DNA of 58,063 nt from the NCBI GenBank assembly GCA_938015805.1, contig CALLXF010000072.1, positions 1 to 58,063 of the forward strand. Reading direction: 5' to 3'. Source of the stretch: an uncultured Saprospiraceae bacterium (GTDB lineage: Bacteria > Bacteroidota > Bacteroidia > Chitinophagales > Saprospiraceae). The notes under the pieces were generated by a model that saw nothing but the letters and a program-made list of their open reading frames with translations, had not been told where the DNA came from and searched no databases. Positions 51,293 to 58,063 of the stretch are shown in pieces. The stretch's first letter is position 1. The number at the start of each line of letters is the position of its first letter. A program made the position numbers and the translations under genes.

Positions 51293-54013
51293 ATGAAAAA
51301 TCTTCTTTCGACAATCCTTATTTCACTAATTACACTGAGTACTATAAATTCGCAAGTGGTACTTAATGAGTTCTCCGCCGCTAACCGCGATCAGTTTTTT
51401 GATGAATTTGGAGAGGATGAAGACTGGATAGAATTGTACAATACATCATCGTCAGCAATCGATATCTCCGGCTATTATTTAAGTGACCGAAGCAGTAATC
51501 CAGATAAATGGACTTTTCCGTCTGGTACGATTATCGAAGGAACATCACACTTGCTTATCTGGGCATCAGGAAAAGATCTAAGCAACCATACAAACTTTAA
51601 AATAACACAGACTAAAAATAATGAGGCGATCGTCTTTAGCGATCCATCCGGTAACATAATCGACATCAACGAGATAGATGTACCCAACCAGCTAGGAGAT
51701 TCCTGGGCTAGGGATATAGATGGTACTGGCAACTGGGCAGTGGCCAGAAATCCTACTCCTGGAGAGGTTAATGGTGCAACCCTACCGAGATATGCTTCAG
51801 ATATAAATATTAAACCTGCTTCTGGTAGTAAAACTGGTCCAATAGAAATCAGTATCGAAGCCGATGATTTACAAAATGGAGTCATCTATTACACCTTAGA
51901 CGGAACGGTACCTACCCCCACCTCTTTAGTTTATACTGATCCATTTACTGCAACTAGCACAAGTATAGTCCGAGCTAGAGTTTATGAAAATAATATTAGA
52001 CCTGGTAGAGTAGAAACCAATACATACCTCATTAATGAAAATCATTCTATTCCGATTATCTCCATAGCTGGTAACGAAATTCCAGACTTACTAGATGGAA
52101 ATTTTATTGAGCCTATTGGATCATTTGAATTATTTGATAGGTACGGAGAAAAAATAGACGAAGCTGTCGGAGACTTTAATAAACATGGTAATGACTCCTG
52201 GGCTTATCCTCAGAGAGGTGTGGATTATATCACTCGAGATCAATATGGATATGATAGTGACATAGATGGAAAATTGTTTAATGTTTCTGACCGTACTTCA
52301 TTCCAGCGACTTATCCTTAAGGCTGCCGCCAATGATAATGTATCCTTTGAAAACGGAGCTCATATAAGAGACGCATATGTCCATACGTTATCACAACTAG
52401 CAAATATGGAGATGGATGAACGGAGTTATGAGCCTTGCATACTTTATGTAAATGGAGTGTACTGGGGAGTATATGAATACAGAGAAAAAGTAGATGATCA
52501 TGATTATACCGAATATTATTATAATCAAGAAAGAGAAGATATAGACTTTATAAAAACCTGGGGAATAACTTACGAAGAATATGGTAGCTGGGACGACTGG
52601 TATCTCCTACGTGACTACATAACAAATAACGATATGTCTGATCCTGACAACTATGCCTACGTAGAGGAGCGATTTAATTTACTAAGCCTACTAGATTATA
52701 TGATTATACATTCTTTTAATGTCAGTGCCGACTGGCTTAACTGGAATACTGCATGGTGGAGAGGAAGAAATGCAGATGGAGGTGCAAAAAGATGGAGATA
52801 TATCTTGTGGGATGAGGATGCCTCTTTTAATCATTATATAAACTACTCTAATGTGCCTACTCAAGATCCAGATGCAGACCCTTGCGACTTTGAGGAATTA
52901 GAAAGCACCTTTACAGATTTCGAAGGACACATAGGTATTTTTACCAAACTTTTTGATAGTCCTGATTTTGTAGAGCTTTATATAAACAGATATGCAGATC
53001 TAAATAATACTTATCTCTCTTGTGATTTTACCATTCCGTTATTAGATAGTTTAGTCGCTCAGATAGAGCCAGAGATGCCTAGACAACTATCTAGATGGGG
53101 CGGTTCGATGACGCAATGGCAAGAAAACGTCCAACAACTTAGAGATTTTATACTTACTCGATGTACAGTTTTAGATGAAGGTATCGTCGACTGTTATGAA
53201 GACGAGGGTATAACTGGTCCTTATGATATTACAATAAACGTGTCTCCTTCAGGTACAGGAAAAGTAAAAGCCAATACCCTAGTAGGGTTAACCTATCCAT
53301 GGGAAGGAACCTATTTTGGAGGTATTACAGTATCCTTAGAGGCCATCCCTAATGAGGGCAATAATTTTCTATATTGGGAAGTAAATAATAATGTTTTTGG
53401 TCTTAGTGAATTTGATCAAATGATCGAGATGGAAATAGATCAGAATGATGTAATCACAGCTTATTTTTCTGATGTTCCTTGCTTAGATCCAACGGACATT
53501 ATTATAAACACGGCTCCGGGTATGGCCTTTTTAGAATGGAATGGCGGCGGAGGCGTGACTTACGAAGTAAACTATAAATTACAAGGCACCTCAGACTGGG
53601 AGGTTCTCTCATCGTTAAACAACGAAATAACACTTAATGACCTATCTGACTGTACAACATATGATGGTAGAATCCGAACCATATGTGCAAACACAAATAC
53701 AGACTTTATCAACTTTACTTTTAGTAGTTGGTGTACGACTGATACGGATGACCTCTTAGCTGCGGGTATCCAAAAATTAAAAACGTATCCTATTCCTTTT
53801 ACAGATATTGTAAACCTAGATATTCAGTTAACTGATGCTATATTATACCGGATTAATGTTTTTGATCATAAAGGAAGCCATATACAATCTTACAATTCCA
53901 TAAATAACGGGAAGGTAAAACTTGAAAATTGGGGTAACCATCCTTCAGGAATATACCACTTACAGATCATTACCAGTAAAGGAGGGGTATCACAGAAATT
54001 AATAAAAATATAA
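51293..54013 (+). CDS. Secreted CotH-kinase/lamin-tail protein with type IX sorting domain
   Basis: A 906-residue exported protein. Signal peptide (1-20), lamin-tail domain (~22-165, VVLNEFSAANRDQFFDEFGE and WIELYNTSSSAIDISGYYLS), chitobiase-like C-terminal-type domain (~172-235, GVIYYTLDGTVPT), and a CotH-like region (~240-590) with RLILKAAANDNVSFENG, NGVYWGVYEYREKVDD and ILWDEDASFNHY. An FN3-like stretch lies near 735-805. The C-terminal ~80 residues (TYPIPFTDIVNL ... SGIYHLQIITSKGGVSQKLI) form a type A T9SS sorting domain. CotH proteins of spores phosphorylate coat proteins; a role here is not known. Confidence 0.9.
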   Translation: MKNLLSTILISLITLSTINSQVVLNEFSAANRDQFFDEFGEDEDWIELYNTSSSAIDISGYYLSDRSSNPDKWTFPSGTIIEGTSHLLIWASGKDLSNHTNFKITQTKNNEAIVFSDPSGNIIDINEIDVPNQLGDSWARDIDGTGNWAVARNPTPGEVNGATLPRYASDINIKPASGSKTGPIEISIEADDLQNGVIYYTLDGTVPTPTSLVYTDPFTATSTSIVRARVYENNIRPGRVETNTYLINENHSIPIISIAGNEIPDLLDGNFIEPIGSFELFDRYGEKIDEAVGDFNKHGNDSWAYPQRGVDYITRDQYGYDSDIDGKLFNVSDRTSFQRLILKAAANDNVSFENGAHIRDAYVHTLSQLANMEMDERSYEPCILYVNGVYWGVYEYREKVDDHDYTEYYYNQEREDIDFIKTWGITYEEYGSWDDWYLLRDYITNNDMSDPDNYAYVEERFNLLSLLDYMIIHSFNVSADWLNWNTAWWRGRNADGGAKRWRYILWDEDASFNHYINYSNVPTQDPDADPCDFEELESTFTDFEGHIGIFTKLFDSPDFVELYINRYADLNNTYLSCDFTIPLLDSLVAQIEPEMPRQLSRWGGSMTQWQENVQQLRDFILTRCTVLDEGIVDCYEDEGITGPYDITINVSPSGTGKVKANTLVGLTYPWEGTYFGGITVSLEAIPNEGNNFLYWEVNNNVFGLSEFDQMIEMEIDQNDVITAYFSDVPCLDPTDIIINTAPGMAFLEWNGGGGVTYEVNYKLQGTSDWEVLSSLNNEITLNDLSDCTTYDGRIRTICANTNTDFINFTFSSWCTTDTDDLLAAGIQKLKTYPIPFTDIVNLDIQLTDAILYRINVFDHKGSHIQSYNSINNGKVKLENWGNHPSGIYHLQIITSKGGVSQKLIKI

Positions 54014-54025
54014 AAGAAACCAATA

Positions 54026-54481
54026 TTGATAAACTCGGATATTTTAGATTCTATAGATGAGTCTGTACTATGCTGGTTAGCAACAGTTTCTATGGATGGT
54101 GTTCCAAATGTAAGTCCTAAGGAAATATTTTGCTGGTTCCATGATCATTTTTTAATCGCTAATATTGCCTCACCTGGTTCGGTAAAAAATATTGAACAAA
54201 ATAAAAACGTAAGTGTGAGTTTTATAGATATTTTGATACAGAAAGGTTTTCAATTAAAAGGGACTGCAGAAATAATCAAGGATACAGATATTACTTTTGA
54301 TGAATTTTCTAAACCACTTATCCACTTAGCAGGTGACCTCTACCCTTTTAAATCATTAATAAAAATTAAGATAAATAAGACTAAAACTATAGTGGCACCG
54401 AGCTATACTTTTTATCCAGACATACCTACGGAACAAAAAATAAGAGACGCCAAAAAGCAATACGGCTTAATCCCTACGTAA
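54026..54481 (+). CDS. Pyridoxamine 5'-phosphate oxidase-like flavin-binding protein
   Basis: A 151-residue split-beta-barrel protein of the PNPOx-like family. LDESVLCWLATVSMDG-type text near residue 10 (DSIDESVLCWLATVSMDGVP) and VSPKEIFCWFHDHFLIANIA are typical FMN-binding segments; INKTKTIVAPSYTFYP ends it. The start is a TTG at 54026, because no ATG is in frame closer than Met24. The substrate is unknown. It lies 12 bp after the CotH gene and might be expressed with it. Confidence 0.8.
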   Translation: MINSDILDSIDESVLCWLATVSMDGVPNVSPKEIFCWFHDHFLIANIASPGSVKNIEQNKNVSVSFIDILIQKGFQLKGTAEIIKDTDITFDEFSKPLIHLAGDLYPFKSLIKIKINKTKTIVAPSYTFYPDIPTEQKIRDAKKQYGLIPT

Positions 54482-54722
54482 ATAAAATAGGTGGTTTTTT
54501 AAATGGCAAAAAAGTGGATGATACATCAATTACTTGTTTGTAGGAGGTGCTGCTCAACCTAAATTATCAATATTAAAAAAGGATTAATAGATAATTACTT
54601 TATAAATAATCTACCATATTACCATTATCCAATTATTGTATTTATTAGTAGAACTTACGACATCTAGGAATGTCATCGTTTTTTGTTATATCTTTATAAG
54701 TAATAATGTTTAAATAATTAAT

Positions 54723-54914
54723 ATGAATAACGGAACAGTAAAGTTTTTCAACGATTCGAAAGGATTTGGATTTATTACCCCGGATGATGGTGGTAAAGAT
54801 GTATTTGTACACGCCAGTGGTTTAATAGACCAGATAGCTGAAGGTAACAAAGTAAGCTATGAGGTGGAAGAAGGTAAAAAAGGATTAAATGCAGTTAATG
54901 TAACAGTAGTATAA
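54723..54914 (+). CDS. cspA: Cold-shock domain protein
   Basis: A 63-residue single cold-shock domain. RNP-1 ([10 protein letters not shown]) and RNP-2 (DVFVHASGL) are intact, so it binds single-stranded RNA or DNA and can act as an RNA chaperone. The preceding 241 bp contain no gene. TATCTTTA at about 54690, one base from TAnnTTTG, may be the -7 box, leaving a 5' leader of about 30 bases. A strong terminator follows. Whether it is cold-induced cannot be told from sequence. Confidence 0.94.
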   Translation: MNNGTVKFFNDSKGFGFITPDDGGKDVFVHASGLIDQIAEGNKVSYEVEEGKKGLNAVNVTVV

Positions 54915-54940
54915 AGAAATTCAATACCTAGTGAAGAATG

Positions 54941-54973
54941 AAGCCCGCTATAACTTTTAGTGGGCTTTTTTTT
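54941..54973 (+). terminator. Rho-independent terminator after cspA
   Basis: AAGCCCGCTA and TAGTGGGCTT pair with one wobble around a loop of about 8 bases, followed by a run of T. Confidence 0.88.
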
Positions 54974-55022
54974 GCCCTAATTTAGATTCTCGATAAACAA
55001 CTTAGACAACCTCTATATTTTG

Positions 55023-55030
55023 TACTTTTG
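55023..55030 (+). promoter_or_regulatory. Candidate -7 box for the type IX secreted protein
   Basis: TACTTTTG matches TAnnTTTG. It lies 52 bp before the ATG at 55082 and 118 bp before the alternative GTG at 55148. No TTTG at the best -33 distance was found. Confidence 0.4.
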
Positions 55031-55081
55031 GCATAAGGTATGGGGGAATGTAACTAAATTGACGACCTTTTTAGGAATAGA

Positions 55082-57547
55082 ATGCAGCATTTATACCTTC
55101 TGATGTATTATACCTATAGGGGCATTTCTGCAAGAAAAAATTATCACGTGAAGAAATTAAAAGAATTATTAAAGTTAGTCTCGGTTTTACTCTTGCTTAT
55201 TTGCAGTATCACTTTTGTTAGTGCTCAGCCAGAACCTTGTGGATCTGTACCTATTATGACTAATGACTGTGCATCAGCTGGAATTTTTGAAGCTTGTGTA
55301 ATATGTGATATAAATGGATTTACTGGAACAAATGACCTTCAGGATAATGGCCAAAGCCCTCCTGGATTTTGTAGTTTCCCCGATGATATGCACTGGATTG
55401 CGTTTATAGCAGGAAGTACTTCTTTAAGTATTCGTATCGATGTTTCTAATTGCTCCATAGGAGGTTTTGGACAACAGAGTTTAGATTTAGGCTTTTATGA
55501 GAGTTTAGACTGCGTAAACTTTAGTCCTATAACGGAGTGCCGGATGGACTTAGAAAACGGTGATTCTTTTGTGTTTAACACTACGGTTGCACTTACTATC
55601 GGGCAACATTATTACTTAGTAATGGATGGTAGTTCCGGCTCGATATGTGACTGGACTTTTACTGTTCTTAATGGAACTACAGCCGTAGATCCGCTTACTA
55701 ATTCGGGTACGATAGTACACGAGCCTGAAACATGTCCTGGTTTAGAAACCACTTTTTTTACGGAACTAAACGAATCTGGAGCTGCTATATTTTTCTGGAC
55801 TATAGACGGTGTAGAACAAGCTCCTAATACACAGCTAGTCAACGTAACTTTTCCAGCTGATGGAGAATACGAGGTTTGCGTATCTGCAGCAAATGCATGT
55901 GATGAGGCTCCTCCAGTATGTAGTACGATAAGAGTTAGAACCCCAGAAGTTAATAACATAGTAGAACGACTTTGCGATGGTGAATGCTACGAAGCAAATG
56001 GTGTCCAATTTTGTGAAACGGGGTTATTCCAAGAAATAGTGACCCTACCTAATGGTTGTGATAGTTTAATAAATTTAGATATAACTGTTCTCCCTCAAGC
56101 AAGTGAAAATGTAGATTTATGGATATGTAATGATGACTTTTTCTTCATAGGATCTACCCCTTATAACGTCACGGGAACTTATCAAGACACCGTACTTACC
56201 TCTGATGAATGTGACAGTATCGTTTTTTTAGACTTACTAGTAATAGAGTGCGAGATCATAGGAACACCAGAAGAGATCCCAGTAATATGTAACGGAACCG
56301 CTACAGGAACTCTTATTTTTTCGGTGGATCAAGGCGAAGCCCCACTTACTTTTACATGGACAAATATTTTTGATCCTACGCAGTCAGGAACAGGCACGAC
56401 TAATCTATTAGTTAACAATCAAATTCCTAATATTCCAGCCGGTTCGTATCAGATCTATATTTCTGATGATTTTGGAAATGATGTTGTTGTGACACAGACG
56501 GTAACAGAACCTCCTGTGCTCGATGCTTTTCTTACCCCATCTGATAATGGTGGATTTAATGTAAGTTGTTTTATGGATGATGGTATTCCTGGAGCAGATG
56601 GTGAAGTTATGGTAACTGTAGAAGGAGGAGTTCCACCATACCAATATTTATGGAGTGACGGTCAGAATACGGAATTTGCATCAGGATTAACTTATGACAC
56701 TTACTCCGTAACGGTCACCGATATGGTAGGATGTACGCTAGAGCGAATGATCACACTAGACTCTGCCCCACCCTTAGACGCAACTGTGGTTTTTAACAAC
56801 CCTACTTGTGATGGTTTTGATACAGGTATTATAGATGTACAAGATGTAAATGGAGGGGTTCCAGGGTACAACTATTCTATTATAAGTAATACTGGACCTT
56901 TTACACCAGATACTCTTTATACCAATCTTTTTGAAGGAGATTATACTGTTTATATTGAAGATGCAAACGAATGTGTGTATTTAGTAGAAGGAAACATAGT
57001 CGCTCCGCAAATTCCGGTAATCACTTTTCCAGAGGACCTTACTATAGATTTATGTGATAGTGTACAACTAAATCCTGGACTTAATGATATTACTATACAA
57101 TCCATAGAATGGAGCCCTACGGAATATTTATCTGATGATACAGTAATAGATCCATTTGCTAAACCTGTTAGTTTTGAAGAATATGCTTTAACTGTAATCT
57201 CTGTCGATGACTGTGCTGATACGGACTCTATACGCGTCAGTGTAAACGAAAGAAGAAGAGTATACACCCCTAATATTTTTTCTCCTAACGGCGATGGTAT
57301 AAATGATGAGTTTATTTTTAATGCGGGATGTGAAGTAAGTAAAATACTTACAGCTGATATTTTTGATAGATGGGGAAATGTGATTTTTCACAAGGAAGAT
57401 TTTACACCTAACGACTCCGCGTTTGCGTGGGATGGAAAGTTTAAAAACGAAAAGCTCTCTCACGGTGTTTTTACCTGGTTTACTGAGGTAGAATTTATAG
57501 ACGGAGAGGTAATTCCTTATTCCGGAACGGTGACGATAATAAAATAG
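55082..57547 (+). CDS. Large secreted protein with SprB-type repeats and type B (gliding motility) C-terminal domain
   Basis: An 821-residue exported protein. The ATG at 55082 gives 22 residues before a good signal peptide (VKKLKELLKLVSVLLLLICS...VSAQ); the GTG at 55148 fits the signal better. Residues ~60-200 look like a carbohydrate- or adhesin-type beta domain, ~215-300 PKD-like, and ~400-640 contain SprB-like repeats (VEGGVPPYQYLWSDGQNTEF, TYSVTVTDMVGCT). The C-terminal ~85 residues, NIFSPNGDGINDEFIF to YSGTVTIIK with DRWGNVIFH, form the gliding-motility type B T9SS sorting domain. It is probably a surface adhesin. Cysteine-rich in its first half. Confidence 0.9.
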   Translation: MQHLYLLMYYTYRGISARKNYHVKKLKELLKLVSVLLLLICSITFVSAQPEPCGSVPIMTNDCASAGIFEACVICDINGFTGTNDLQDNGQSPPGFCSFPDDMHWIAFIAGSTSLSIRIDVSNCSIGGFGQQSLDLGFYESLDCVNFSPITECRMDLENGDSFVFNTTVALTIGQHYYLVMDGSSGSICDWTFTVLNGTTAVDPLTNSGTIVHEPETCPGLETTFFTELNESGAAIFFWTIDGVEQAPNTQLVNVTFPADGEYEVCVSAANACDEAPPVCSTIRVRTPEVNNIVERLCDGECYEANGVQFCETGLFQEIVTLPNGCDSLINLDITVLPQASENVDLWICNDDFFFIGSTPYNVTGTYQDTVLTSDECDSIVFLDLLVIECEIIGTPEEIPVICNGTATGTLIFSVDQGEAPLTFTWTNIFDPTQSGTGTTNLLVNNQIPNIPAGSYQIYISDDFGNDVVVTQTVTEPPVLDAFLTPSDNGGFNVSCFMDDGIPGADGEVMVTVEGGVPPYQYLWSDGQNTEFASGLTYDTYSVTVTDMVGCTLERMITLDSAPPLDATVVFNNPTCDGFDTGIIDVQDVNGGVPGYNYSIISNTGPFTPDTLYTNLFEGDYTVYIEDANECVYLVEGNIVAPQIPVITFPEDLTIDLCDSVQLNPGLNDITIQSIEWSPTEYLSDDTVIDPFAKPVSFEEYALTVISVDDCADTDSIRVSVNERRRVYTPNIFSPNGDGINDEFIFNAGCEVSKILTADIFDRWGNVIFHKEDFTPNDSAFAWDGKFKNEKLSHGVFTWFTEVEFIDGEVIPYSGTVTIIK

Positions 57548-57990
57548 TCTGTCCTCTTAGGAGAGCGATAAATCTGTTTTTAATATTTGCTTTACGCGAA
57601 TATTTGTTTTAACCTATATTAAGAAAATCTGACTAAACAAAGTCAGACTCATTACTATTAAAGGAAAAAACAACAAACTTTAAATGTTGTATCAAACCTA
57701 TCTATCGGCTATCATTACATGATCAACTAAAATGTTTTACCAGTAATCCTATGTACTACATATGATTATTATACTAAAACGTTAATCGTACCCATTTTTA
57801 TTCAGATCATGTTAATCAGTATAAGCGGGCTAATTAGAGAATAGATTTACAGAAGATGATGGAGTTAGAAAAAAAGGTAGATATTTTAATATTTAAATAA
57901 ATAAAAGGTTTCTCCTTTTGCAGAAAGATAATATATTTGCGGTGCTTTAGAACGGAGGTTAAAAGTTAATCTTCCTAAAGTATTTAAAAT
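57548..57990. other. Intergenic interval before tRNA-Glu
   Basis: About 440 bp without a gene. Two perfect hairpins are present: TCTGACT-aaacaa-AGTCAGA (57628-57647) and ACAACA...TGTTGT (about 57668-57688). Neither has a good T-run on the plus strand; the first may still end the transcript of the secreted protein. The tRNA promoter lies at the right. Confidence 0.5.
57932..57939 (+). promoter_or_regulatory. Candidate -7 box of the tRNA-Glu transcript
   Basis: TATATTTG matches TAnnTTTG and lies 51 bp before the tRNA. A TTTTG is 11 bp upstream, closer than the ideal 19-21 bp, so the -33 element is uncertain. Confidence 0.5.
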
Positions 57991-58062
57991 GGCCCGTTCG
58001 TCTATCGGCTAGGACGCCAGGTTTTCATCCTGGTAAGAGGGGTTCGATTCCCCTACGGGCTA
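57991..58062 (+). tRNA. trnE: tRNA-Glu (anticodon TTC)
   Basis: A 72-nt cloverleaf. The acceptor GGCCCGT pairs with ACGGGCT (one G-U at the end). The anticodon arm is CCAGG-TTTTCAT-CCTGG with anticodon TTC. The T arm is AGGGG-TTCGATT-CCCCT, with discriminator A at 58062. The CCA is not fully visible as the window ends one base later. It may begin a larger tRNA cluster. Confidence 0.95.
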
Positions 58063-58063
58063 C

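Overview
The window is chromosomal DNA of a member of the Bacteroidota, low in G+C. The signs are type IX secretion sorting domains (types A and B), SprB-like repeats, many lipobox lipoproteins, a Na+-pumping decarboxylase operon, and promoters of the TTTG / TAnnTTTG type. PurL is the short, stand-alone 744-residue form, not the approximately 1200-residue fused form I would expect in Flavobacteriia. This makes a Saprospiria- or Cytophagia-like relative more likely, but that placement is an inference.

Layout. Positions 1-9640 are core genes: the dnaK 5' end, a lipoprotein, panB, mltG, a lipoprotein, tilS, a cytochrome oxidase subunit III-like protein, purL and a TlpA-type thioredoxin lipoprotein, ending in a clear terminator. 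Positions 9640-23588 form an accessory island. It holds an orphan outer-membrane-type protein, a decayed gene, a zinc-ribbon protein divergent from an IntI/Xer-like tyrosine recombinase, a complete type I restriction-modification operon (xre-hsdM-hsdS-hsdR), an IS91-family transposase, about 800 bp of hairpin-rich non-coding DNA, a zinc-ribbon/HNH-like gene that looks like an integron gene cassette, and a complete IS3-family element with a programmed -1 frameshift site.

Positions 23589-34158 are one long minus-strand operon for uronate use, read in the order GH88, GH2, DUF4861-like lipoprotein, uxaC, TRAP transporter dctP-dctQ-dctM, kduI, kduD. The lipoprotein hydrolases release unsaturated and saturated uronates, the TRAP system imports them, KduI and KduD carry the unsaturated one to 2-keto-3-deoxygluconate, and UxaC isomerises the saturated one. 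No polysaccharide lyase, SusC/SusD pair, KDG kinase or KDG aldolase lies in the window. The operon ends exactly where the island begins.

Positions 34159-58063 return to core genes: a decayed RelE/HigB-like toxin, an outer-membrane-type protein, ilvE, a three-gene cluster ending in rdgB, a UbiA-family prenyltransferase, a DUF1573 lipoprotein, a PolX/PHP protein with a degenerate polymerase palm, a MORN-type lipoprotein, an HsdR-N-domain protein, the threonine-degradation pair tdh-kbl, a TerB-like protein, a DUF4442 protein, aspartate kinase, the oadG-oadA-oadB Na+ pump, two secreted type IX proteins flanking a flavin-type small protein and cspA, and tRNA-Glu at the right edge.

The most interesting part is 18.8-23.6 kb. 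Short conserved cores (AACGCCTA / CGTTATA, and CCAAACGC) together with long bulged inverted repeats bound single-gene segments near a SPLD-ending tyrosine recombinase. This looks like a divergent integron-type cassette system of Bacteroidota. It is a hypothesis from sequence pattern only.
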